From Anaspis maculata (taxonomy: Eukaryota; Arthropoda; Insecta; Coleoptera; Scraptiidae): a DNA stretch of 64,000 bases. The translations under genes were made by a program, and so were the position numbers. The notes beneath the pieces are model-generated. The model worked only from the letters and a program-made list of their open reading frames with translations. It searched no databases and was not told the DNA's origin. Shown here one piece after another: positions 23,901 through 35,900 of this stretch (positions are counted from its first letter, which is position 1; every line of letters starts with the position of its first letter). The DNA lies in assembly GCA_949128115.1 (NCBI GenBank), contig OX421965.1, positions 30,065,681-30,129,680 of the forward strand. Direction: 5' to 3'.

Positions 23901-26900
23901 ACAATTTCTTAAACAATCTGCCAAAATAGTGTTAGAAAAAAAGCAATGAACTTGATTGTTTAATTGACAGATTGTTCAAGGAATTGTACAAGAAATCGTG
24001 TAGTGTAATACAGACTACACTGCAATATGACTGCAAGATTGATTTCAGGATTTGCCGTCATCTTGGGCCCGGCCGCCATATTGAACTTTTGCGCTGAGTG
24101 AACCAATCTTGATGAAACTTGCAACATACGTTTCTCTTGCCAGGCATATTGCTTCCCCACAAGTCAACTGATTTCCGGAAAAATTGTTCACCGCTATGCG
24201 GATCCAATCCACCAAAAAAAAAAAATCGCTACATGGTCTCACACTCACACCCATGACAGCATATTTACTTGTTTCCGCTTTATTACGAAAATCAGTGAAA
24301 TAGACTCACACGTTTATTAAAGGATGTTGATGTGTTGATGCATAAAATAAATTTACATTATGTGTACATTCAGCTTTTCTTGAATATATTGACAGTTTCA
24401 AATTTTCTTGAATATATCGACAGTTTCAAATTGTCTTGAACGTGTGTCTGTAGGCAGTGCCGGATTTAGGAATGTGGAGGCCCTGGGGTGACAGTAGTTT
24501 GTGGAGGCCTCAAGTTGAGCCTTAGGATTTTTTGAGGAATAATACTTAAAATAATATCATTAAATAAGGTGTTTTTGGATTTGTGGAGGCCCTAACTTTG
24601 TGGTAACATGTGGGGGCCCCGGGGCGGTCGCCCCTGTTGCCCGTGCTTAAATCCGGCACTGTATGTAGGAATGTGTCTAATCTTGCCACCATGACATTCT
24701 TTTCGGACTCATCGAAGTTTAGGTTATTTTCACTTCCGCCAGGGTCGGAATTTTGGTATTCCTTAGTCTAAGTAGCAATACCTCGTTTAGCCCACAGATT
24801 AAATGTAGGTGTATGCTGCGTTCAACCGTAGTGTGATACTAACCGTGGGTTCCACAAAAAAGATAATGCGAGATCAGTTGATTCGCGATTTTTGTTTGTC
24901 AATTTGTAGCTGACTGATCAATGGAAATGTTGGTTTATCTGTCAATAGTGAAGAGATGATGGGTCTAGTACAGATTTCAGGCATTTTTTGTGGTTAATCG
25001 ACTAGCATTCAGCAGAAAAAAGTTCAGTTGATCTGCAATCAGCCTTGATCGCTGATCATCTTTTTTGTGGAACTGACGGTAACTGGCTGGGAGTCTCGCC
25101 ACGCGACGCCTTTGTAAAAGAGAAATTCGGGACATCACAGTTCACGGAAATCACACTAGGGTTGAACGCAGTGTAACTGTCCGTTTTATACAACAACAAT
25201 TTCATACAATTCACCCTATCTCATTCATTATTTAATAGGGCGACAGCTTCAGCTAACAACAATGTCAATTTTTTGTCGGTACAAGACTTAAAAAATACAC
25301 ATATTTGCTGGTTCCTTTCCTAATTACAAAAACCGCTGACGCAGCAGATTGGACATATTTTCTGAATTTTCAAAAAAAAAGTCTAGGGTCCGTATTTCTT
25401 AAGCCAGCGAGATGACTTCACATGGGATTGCTATGGCAACCGCCTGTTTCCGCTCCTGCGATTGGCTGCTTCTCTTGTAATCCAAAGAAAATATGCCTGG
25501 ATTTTGTAATCCAAAGAAAATATGCCTGGATTTTGCGTTAGATTCCATATTAAGAAAAATATTCTGTATTTTTTGCATTACTTGCATCGAAAAAGAAATG
25601 ATATTGATACTGATAGCTCGAGCTACCGCCGAAAGAAGCTCAACAGGGGCTCTGACTCAGTTTAGAAACGAAAACGTGGACCTCAAGGAAAAAAAAGGAT
25701 TTTTTTTGTATTCTAAGTCCGAGTCCCTGCTGAACTTATCTCTAATTCTTAGCTGAGGTCAAGTTTAATCAAGTTTTGTGTTGCATAAACTCGGCATAAG
25801 TGATCTGCGAAATAAAACTCGTTTTTGAAATACATACTGCCAGATAATTTTGATCAAGCTAGTCCACCATTTACACTTGTTATGGACTTTCACTCTCATA
25901 TTACTTTCATTTTCACTTTTATATTTTATTTTTGCTCTCCACTGTATATTTGTTTCTTATTTTTCTTCCGCAAGTGTTTGACAGACATAGTTATTTAGTT
26001 GTTTATTACCTACTGTATCATACTGTGCATACTTATTCAGTACCGTTTTGTAGTTTTTTCAAGCATCAAACAACTTCTTGTTGTGAAAAATTGTATTTTT
26101 TCTGGAAACAATAAAATTGAATTGAATTGAATTGAATTACACTTGTTATGGACTTTCTATTGGTTATTGATGAATAATGCATAAACAAATTGAGTAACTT
26201 GGTAGTAATTTGACAAATATTTGCTTTGAATGATTACTTTTATAAGCCGGATTGACTAAAATCCAACCAAAGGTTCTGAAGTTGAGAGGGGCTGAAAGGA
26301 CGAGAAAAAGTCTAATTTTATTTTTCTTTCGCTCAGTCTGAGATACCCACTGTATTGGAAACACGCAAGCTTGGTCAAAATTATCACATCATTCTCCCAT
26401 TCTTCCATCCCCCCACCTCCTCATAAGCCCTAGTGATATTATTGATACGGATCCCGTTGTTACTAACAACGGTTGCTAATTAAGGGTTTGAAGACTTTGA
26501 AGGAAATAATCGATAATATTTCAAGCATTTGTTGTATAATTACTAATGAATATTGAATTGAATACTCTCTATGTGAGTACTACCCTCAGCTGGTGAGATT
26601 CACCCGCGGCAGATATTAAAAAATCTAAATGTTTCGTACCAACATATTCTCATAATAATATGAAGGGTGACACAATAAAAATCGCCACTTTTTATTTTTC
26701 AGTTAAAAAAAAAGGAAGTAAGATATCGACATGACTTTTATTTTAGTAGAAAAGAAGACATACAAGTTTTTTTTTATATGGAGTGATCGAATCGAGGATC
26801 GAATGGATTTCTCCTCAAGGTAGGCCTTGACCTCCTCGCTAGCCATGTTTTTCCGCCTGATTTTCGGGAATCAAAGGCGACTTGAGGAGAAATTGATTCG

Positions 26901-29900
26901 ATCACTCGTTATTTTCAACTTCAACGCCTATGATAACATCAATTAAATGTAAATGACCACCATTCCGGTCAATGCATACATATTGCGCATTTTCACGCAA
27001 TAACGAGTTCAGAACTAACACGCTGGCAAATCTCAACCAGAATCAACTTCTTTTGGCTAACTTTTTGGAAAGGCTTGAAGACAGCTAGAAGATTTTCAGA
27101 AGCCCGAATAATACAAATTGTGCTTATATCGTTACCGAAGTTGAATAGATGATAACAGTAGGCGCGTTCGGATATTATCTCGGAGCGAGCAGACAGAGCA
27201 GACAGATATTTGATCATGTGATGCCAGAGCGATCCGAGTAACTTTTAAGTAATGTATAGACAATACAAATAGAAAAGACATGTCGTCACGGATTTTTACG
27301 GTTGCGTAGGAACCAGGTGAGTCCATCATTCAAAAAAAGGTTGGCTGATTTTTGATGCCCCAATATCCGTGACGACGGTGGTGATAACATATGGTCTTCT
27401 CTATTTGTATTGTCTATACTGATCGAAATGGTGTTCATTAAATTTTATAAGAGCTTACATGTCTAATCTTTCCACTAGAAAAAAATACATGCCGATATCT
27501 TACTTCATTTTTCTTTGTAATTGAAAAATAGAAAGTGGCTATTTTTATTGCGTTACTCTTTACTTTGTGAAGATACTCATAAGCATAGTGCAGTATTTTT
27601 TACAATGCAATGATTATTCTTAAACGATTTCTATCTACGGCCATAAACAGGTGAAATATCTACGTTCGGAAAGTGGGTGACGATTATTGCAAAAGTAACG
27701 TGTGATTGTGAGCACAAAACGGGGGTTTGCGGAACTGGTATTTACCTACTTAATTTGAAATACGTACCTCCAATGTTGGTAGCAGGAATTACATAGGGCT
27801 CCTCTGGACGTCACTTGAGTGACGGTACAGACGACTCCGCAGTTAGAGCACGCGCCACCCTCACCCTGCACACATACAACAATCATACCGACCATGTCCC
27901 ACATTTCAGACAGTAATTTATTTAGGAAGTATAGGAAACTAACACCCAGTGTCTATAGACAGAGAGACGAGACAGCTTATGTACCAAAAATAGGCCGTCT
28001 TCTTTCGCCAATAAATAAATAATGCGTGTATGTATGCATGTATGGATGGATAAAAATTAAATAAAAATGGGGGTTAGCCAGCGAAGAACGCATGCTGTAC
28101 GCAAAGAGCAGGGGGCGAGGGGTTGGTTGGGTGGTTCGATAGGAAAACTAACGTGCATCTCGCTCTTTTTTCTCTCAGGGTCACAGGCATGAATCAACAG
28201 GAGTTCACATGAATAGCGAAACATAAAATCACTTTCCCTACCTCAATAACCAGCAGCAACAGAATATTTATAACAAAAGTTGAATCATGTCAGATTCAAA
28301 GGTCCCATGAATGACGCGAAAAAATGTTGAAATATCTTGTTCATCACCTATTTAGTATACAACAGAAAAACGTTTCTCGTCAAAATTGGAATCTCCGAAC
28401 GTATGCCGTTTTTACTTCATTCGACAAAAATGAAGTTGACACCCTCAAGCGAAGTTGCAAGTCGACAGTGACAGGTTCCACAACACTCATATCAAAAGAT
28501 GCAACTTTTACATCAAATAAAACAACACTGACATTGAAAAAAGAATAAACGTAAGAGAACAAAGAAAGAAACAAATTGATAAGCACGGAGCTGTGTGTGA
28601 CTCAGGCTTGCCTTGCTTGTTCCCGCGGATTCCATGTTATCACTATTCATGAACATTTCTCTTCGCAAGATGCTTCGGAGTGGTGCATGCCTGAAAACTC
28701 AAGAGATGATCGTCAGAGGGAGACACACGAGAATTTTTCCATCACTCTTGTTTGTGGTAGGCTTCAGTGTTAATAATGGTCGAGGCTAAACAAAAATTAT
28801 TTAAAATGCAATGATTGAAAGACAATAAGCCGTTGGTTAAAATATGTTCACATTAGATAATTGCTCTATTACATAGGCTTTTTTGCGTGCAATACAATGA
28901 GGGTTCACTACCTGAGTGGCATTCTCGTCTGTCGTGGGGCCCGAGCGGCTTGGGGAGCCGCTCTTGCGACGAATACCACGATGGATCGTCCATTTCTGCA
29001 ATACAACCCATTACAGCGCCGGCCGACGGATTTCTATCTTCATCAAACATTTAAACTATACACTTCATAACCCGCCAAGTTCATTGTTAGGACCACGGAG
29101 TCCACATGCATCCGCATTTTTCTTACAACTTAAAAAGGTTACATTTTCCTTTACCCCACCAGAAAACTTGGCAACAATGTGCTTGCCGTTACCCTTAAAA
29201 AAAATTGTCCTGTACCAAAATAAATCAAACCTGACATTTATCTTTGGTAATTATGCATATTAGAGGCTTCATGATTCATAATGAGGATCTAATTTTCAAT
29301 GATTATTGAGCTACGATTTACTAATTGGTTATGGTAATGGCTGTCGTTTCCGTGTAATTCACCATAGTGTAAAACCTACTACATAGTACTTACCCACCTA
29401 ATCATCGGTTCCTGGAGGCTCAATTGAATTCTGAACTCTCTTCTGGCAACCTACGGCCCTCGGAAATTTCCTTAATAGATAAATAGGTGCCTAGCTATTC
29501 CACGAATTCCAGTTTTTAGGTCCATAAAATTGGGGATTTTGAGAGGTTTCAAATCTCAAAGAGGTTATTTCCTGCCATACGTATACAAGAGGCGCCTTCG
29601 TTTTGCTGGCAGGAGTTGCTCAGGGTACATCACTAGACAAAGAAAGTAGATCCACCTGGGCCGTGATTGGCGTATGTATCTACTTTCTCTATCTAGTGAT
29701 CTACCCGGAGCAGCTCCTGGCGCAAAACGAAAGCGGCTTATAGTGACATCACTTGTGGCTGTCAAATTCACCATATACACGGCTCCTACTGAATATGCGC
29801 CAACTACTTGGGGTGCTACGGCAAAGTTGCCCTATACCAACGCATGTTAATAGCGTAATTTCAATAATTTATGTAATCAAAATGACGGACAGTGGATCTA

Positions 29901-32900
29901 TCAAATGAGCTCTGAGTGAAAGAGCGCTTATTGATTAGTCGTTCAATGAAATGTGAGACAAATAGCCGCAGTTTTAGATACACAATGAGCATAAAGATAC
30001 AGGCGTTTTTCGATAAGCTGTATTTTGAAAATAATTAACCGCCTTTCTTGTAGGGTTTTTTGATATTCAACATTCAACTACTTGCAGCCCTGTCTGTCAA
30101 TGTCACGTGATCAGATGATGAAGAAAGGTTAGGTCTGCGTATCGTTTGTTTTCTGTTCAATCAAAATCATTTTGTATTTTCGTTTTCAACAATGACGGGC
30201 AGAGTGTGCTGTGTGCCTGGATGTTACAACACGAAAAAGAAAAACCAGGAGTTTCTTTCCATCGCGTAATGTCAGCTGATGACAGCTGCCGGTAACACAG
30301 GGAGGCACCTGATCGATGTGGGCGCAAGCGCATAGCGTTCTGGCACCCCACTTTGCCAGAGCATGCCTTATTGGTGAATATGGCCTATTCGCGATTTAAA
30401 TTAATTTTTCCCGCCACAAAATGGCTGCGAAAGGCGGAATTCAACTGACAGCCCGAGGTGACATGAGATGTCACACTCACAACTCAAAACCTCACTTTTA
30501 TTCATCAGTCACCCACCACTCAGTGTGTACTGTTTACTCCAGTTTACTCTCGGCTTGGCTTCCTAGTGTGGTCCCAGTTCCCAGATAGTGCGTCTGTTTG
30601 CTGTATTCTAGTTTTGCGAGTGAATTTGAAGTGATTGTTGTGTTTAGTAGTATTACTGTATCTCATCGACCATCGTTAGTCACAGAACGTGAACTAGGAA
30701 ACTTTGATGGATAAGAGAAATTGAAAGAAGACTGGGCTCAACAAGCTGTACCCGAATGACACCAGCTCCTAAACGTCCATGAAGCACCTTTGGGAACTTC
30801 AACAGGGTTCGCACAGGTTCCGGACGATGTGCTTATTCGTTTTACCAGTGGGAACTTACCAAATTCCCCGAATGTGATTGTCGCTTGAAAAACCAGACAG
30901 TACAACACGTCACATTTGCGTGGCCTTCACGCGCATACCAGGTTTCTCTAGAGGTCTTCGTGAAAGTGACACCTGAAGCTGCCGATTGCCTGGGGAATTT
31001 GGACTTGGACTTACAACTTCCTGCCAAAATCAGTCCATTTACCTGTGGTAGTTGTTCCATATAGAACTATGTCGTTTGTATTTACTAGTGCTTCACCTTC
31101 CACAAAGTTCCGGGAGCTTGGAGAGGCGGCACGCAAATAATTGCAAATCTCTTCCAACGACAAACGAATACCTCCCATTACAGTCGTTATAAGAACAAAT
31201 AACACAACAATCATTTAAATTTACTCGCAAAACTAGAATACAGCAAACAGACGCACTATCTGGGAACTGGGACCACACTATAGGAAGCCAAGCCGAGAGT
31301 AAACTGGAGTAAACAGTTAACACTGAGTGGTGGGTGACTGATGAATAAAAGTGAGGTTTTGAGTTGTGAGTGTGACATCTCATGTCACCTCGGGCTGTCA
31401 GTTGAATTCCGCCTTTCGCAGCCATTTTGTGGCGGGAAAAATTAATTTAAATCGCGAATTGGAATTCTGGCATTGCCACATACTGACATTTGGTTTCCAA
31501 GAATTCACAAAATATTGCCGTAGTGCGCGATACTGACGTTCTCAAAGCATCATGGGAATGCACCGATTTACACAGTTTACACATCTGGGTAGCTATTCTT
31601 GAAAGTGTGGGAGAAACTCCCTGGGAGTTTTGTATAATCCGTACTACACTGTTGTAGCTAAAGTTGCCTATAAAACACGATTCTAAGCAATATTCGCAAC
31701 ATCAGTGTACTGCGGAATGTATTTTACTCCCAGGAAGTTTCTCGCACACTTTCAAGAATAGCTACTCTGAAAAGGGTCTTTGCGCTGCACTCCTCCCAAA
31801 AACTTCGGAAGTAGGAATCAGCAAGAGTGAGACTCACATCTTTTGCACGGTTTTCCCTCACAGCCCAAAGAATAAAATGCAATGCACCTATCTGAGCGGA
31901 GTGAAAACTTCCGATTCCTATGCGTGCGCCAGTTCACAGAGGCTATGAAGAAAAGAAACAAACAGCATTGTTGGATTGAGAACTCAAAAGACTGTTAAGA
32001 GTGGCATCACTATACTTGAAAAATATAAGTAGACAAAAAAGTCCACTGAAGTTTTTCAACTGTTACCAACTTTTTGAAAAAAAAAAACGAAAAAATCTTC
32101 CTGACCAATGGATATATTTTCCGGAAATTTTCAGGAAATACTCTTTATTACTCTTGTGATGATTAAAAGTACTTTCAGTGAAATCTATTTCATTGGCAAG
32201 TACCTCATCTGTTGCCTTCTACCAACGATTTTTAGTCGCCACTGAGGGAGAAGCCACGATCGAATTTATCGCTTCTTTGCAATTCCGTTAAGGCCGTAGG
32301 TACTACTTTTCTTTGCGGTGCCATTTTTAGGCCCACGCGCAACATTTGTTGTGTTGGTAACTCTGTTTGACATTGCCCTTAGAGTACTCAGAATACCAGA
32401 GGGACCTGTGGGCGGAGCCTAACTGCGCGAACTGAGTTCATCTAGTGGTACATCTAGATTTGCAGTGAGATTTTAGGTTCGCCCGTGACTTGGTAAATGG
32501 TCCACCACTCCAGCTGACGATGTTGCTCCCCTATTTTAAGACACGGACTCGTCCAAAACGATTTTTGTTTCTCTGTTCAGCTCCGCCCACATGTCCCTGT
32601 GGTGTGCCGTGAACTCTACTATCACTACGTCAGTGTACAGTTTTTGTAGCGTGCTTTCATGTTCCACTGAAGTGATGTAGGCAACTAACAATACAACTTG
32701 CGTAGTTCGACTTTGGCGGAGCAAAACCACCAGATAATGTTCAACCAGCGCTGTTGCACAACTATAGTCTGTTCACCGATAGAACGGACTTTTTTGAATT
32801 TCAGTGATGTAACCTATAGCAAACAAAAGCACCAAAGACTGTTACAACATAGGCGCGTTTGGAACTAATATTAGTTTTGTTTGGTTGGTAGTCTTACCCG

Positions 32901-35900
32901 GGCAGATTATTCCTACGCCAAGCCAATGGCATTACATTGTGCGAGTTTGACACTTACGTACGATTTCTAACCTCCATTTCTCTATGATGTTTGTTATTTT
33001 TAGTCGGATCGGCTGTTGTGAGTGTTGTGTAATAAAATCAGCTTCATTCAAAAAATTATTTTCTCATTCATTAAAATTGGTATTAAACTGGTGTCATTTG
33101 AAATTACCATAGCACTTAGCTGTGATTAGCGGAAATAAGCACCTCTTTCTAACTGGAATTTTAAATTTCGCGGGTAACGCTCGGGGATTACTTTTCAAGC
33201 GGAGGAATCTGGTGGTCCTTTCTATCAGTGTATAGAGTATAGATGTCTCGTTGGACTCAAACAGAGATGATCCGAGAAAATGTTGAAAACGACTGCGACA
33301 GCACTACACAATGGCACTACCTACAAAAGCGCTCTCAGCAAACAATCTAGAAACTTTGACTGGTGTTGTTCCTTCTTTTAACGCTATATCCATTGAATTG
33401 CCGCGATTTTCTGTTTTTTTTTTAGGAATTTTGAAAGCGACGGTTCTACTGTGGCTTGTCCTTTCTAACTTCTTCCCGCCTCAAGACCTTTTTTTTTGTT
33501 CTCGAGTCCCGTTGGTGTTTTGATTTTCCATTATTTTTTTTTTGTTTTTTCTACTGAATTAAGCCGGTTTCCTTTTGTTTTCGTACTCTTTTGAGATCCA
33601 GGAGACCACTACAGTTGGTTATTTATAGCTTCTTCCCGCCCAACACACCTTTTTGCTCCCCGGTCCCGCTGGTGTTTTATGGTACTCATTAGTTATTTAT
33701 CCGTACAGCTACCGATTTCGTTAAATAGGACGAGCATACAAATCCACAGCAAAGATCGAAACGCTTCCACGATGGTGTAGGTCCAATAAGTATACAATTT
33801 TCTTCGCTTATGCCGCTATCTATGACCTATGCAGCTTGCGCCACAAATAATCTAGACACTGCTCCTATTGCACAACGTATCTCGATAAATTACATTTTCC
33901 GCTTTTTAGAGACACTGCGTTGCCTCAGGCTCTAGCTGCAACCTATTATATGGGTAATATGCCATAAGAATATGAAATGCTTCCTTCACTTGTTTTCTAC
34001 CACTGACCTGCCACTGACACGGACGTGGACAATCAAAACTGAGGCCATGTCACCCGGTAAACTTCCCGATGCTGCCCTCTTCGCCTAGTTTCTCGTGTCG
34101 GCTTCCCCATTGTTCCAAATTTCTGATGACCGTTTCCAAACGCACGTAGGCACAGGAACTGTACAATGCCGCCACTGCACTTAAAAAGTTGTAACATGCG
34201 GACAGGTAGTCGATTTAATAAAAATTCATGGACGTCTATGCAAGATGATATTTAGAGGAGACTTTGCAATTTCTTTCAAGATATCGATACAAGCTACAGT
34301 TCAATAGTTATGAATTTAAAAGAATGTATTTTCTTAAAGAACAATAAATTGAACTGAATTGAATTGAAATTGAATTGAAAACGATGATCTGTATCTATGG
34401 CAATACAATACAATATTGAAGTTCACTCTTGAGGGACTTTCTTGGAACACAAAAGTTACTGCTGGAGGCACATTCGATAGCTTTATACAGGTAGAGTGGT
34501 CACAGCTACACGATACCAATAAACTAACATGCCTATTCTGTATCTCGTAACGACCTTGTTATGTGTATGCTATCTTTGTCTGTATCTATGAATCCCCCAT
34601 ACCTCCCACTCTGTCTACCTGGCGTTAACGAGTCGTTACGAAATACAGAATAGCCCAATAAGCAGTCGACACGTACGCGTCCGAACCATTACATTCCACG
34701 GAAATGTGGGTGATCACTACTGCGTTTCGTCATTTCATGGGAGGCGTGGCCATAGGGCATTTTCCTAGCCATACTGCACATGTGCGAGGTGCAAGTAATG
34801 GCGGGATATTGAAAATAACCGGACAAACTGATGCATTTACGCAGATTTGTCATTAACAAAATTTCTCCACAGATGAAATATTATAGCATATTTTGTCTCA
34901 AAAATAGACTAGCCTTGGAAATCTACCGCGTTATATTACATTACAGGTGCATTTGAGTAGGATTCAAAAGCTTTTGTCCGGTTTTTTCAAAAAACCCGCC
35001 TAAAATTTAGCGCATGTCCCTAAAATGATTGTTCAGGACAAGCCCCTATTGGTAAGAAACCATATTTTTGACCCATTGTCAGCCAGATCCACGAAAGTTT
35101 TACGAGCGGCTCAACTTTCTTCATCACGCTGATAGTTGCTACGCACCAGCCAATAGTATTAAAAATAATAAAGTTAATTCGTTCATAAAACTTTGGTGGA
35201 ATTGGAGGTTGGTCCTTTTTTCTTCTTGAGAAGTGTATTATTTATGCATCACAGGTATAGTATGTTCACTTCTACCGTGACTTATTCTAGTCGGCTGTGA
35301 GATTTTGTTTCTAAGTTTCCAAATGTGAAATACAGGGTGTTTCAGGGATGATAGCAAAAAATTCAACTGTGGGTAGATCTCGTCAAAATATGACGAAAAC
35401 CTATATACCATTTTGCAGAGTTCGGCCTAATGACGAAGATACAGCCCTCCAAAGTTAACTTTTTTTGGATTTCAAAAATTTGTAACTCAGGAACGTTCAG
35501 ACAAATTTAGCTTTAATTCAGCAAAAGCTGGTTTGTCATAATTATCTATCAACCTGCTAAATTTGGAGAGAATCCAACCACTGGTGTAGGAGTTATGAGG
35601 GTCGATCATTTAGAAGCATCCGAAGAAAAGTTGACTTAAGGTGACCCCTTATAACTTCTACGCCAGATTGGATTCTTCCGCCATTTCACGCCAATGAAGG
35701 TTAAGCAAACCGATTTCAAAAATATCAATCGTTTCCAGAGATATCTTCCAAAATATAATTTTTTTTGTGGAAATTTTATTGTTGAAAAAATCGAAGGATT
35801 TTGAAGATGGAAAAATGAAAATTGACATTTTGACTATTAGGGATGTAAGAAATATAGTCGTCATTGGCGAAAATTCCTCGGCCTACTATTTTAGGAAACA

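Larger units (their letters stand above)
20436..27767 (-). other. CoREST intron 5 (7.3 kb), repeat-rich
   Basis: It separates the zinc-finger exon (27768-27865) from the KPPRGMY/coiled-coil exon. It holds a putative LINE 3' end (21460-21612), a hairpin (23459-23565), a MITE (23889-24013), a hAT MITE (24455-24661), a nested MITE pair (24816-25171), a retroposed 245-bp insert with a perfect 21-bp duplication (25892-26136), and a foldback (26668-27555). From 21640 to 23380 I see nothing recognisable beyond AT-rich sequence. Confidence 0.8.
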
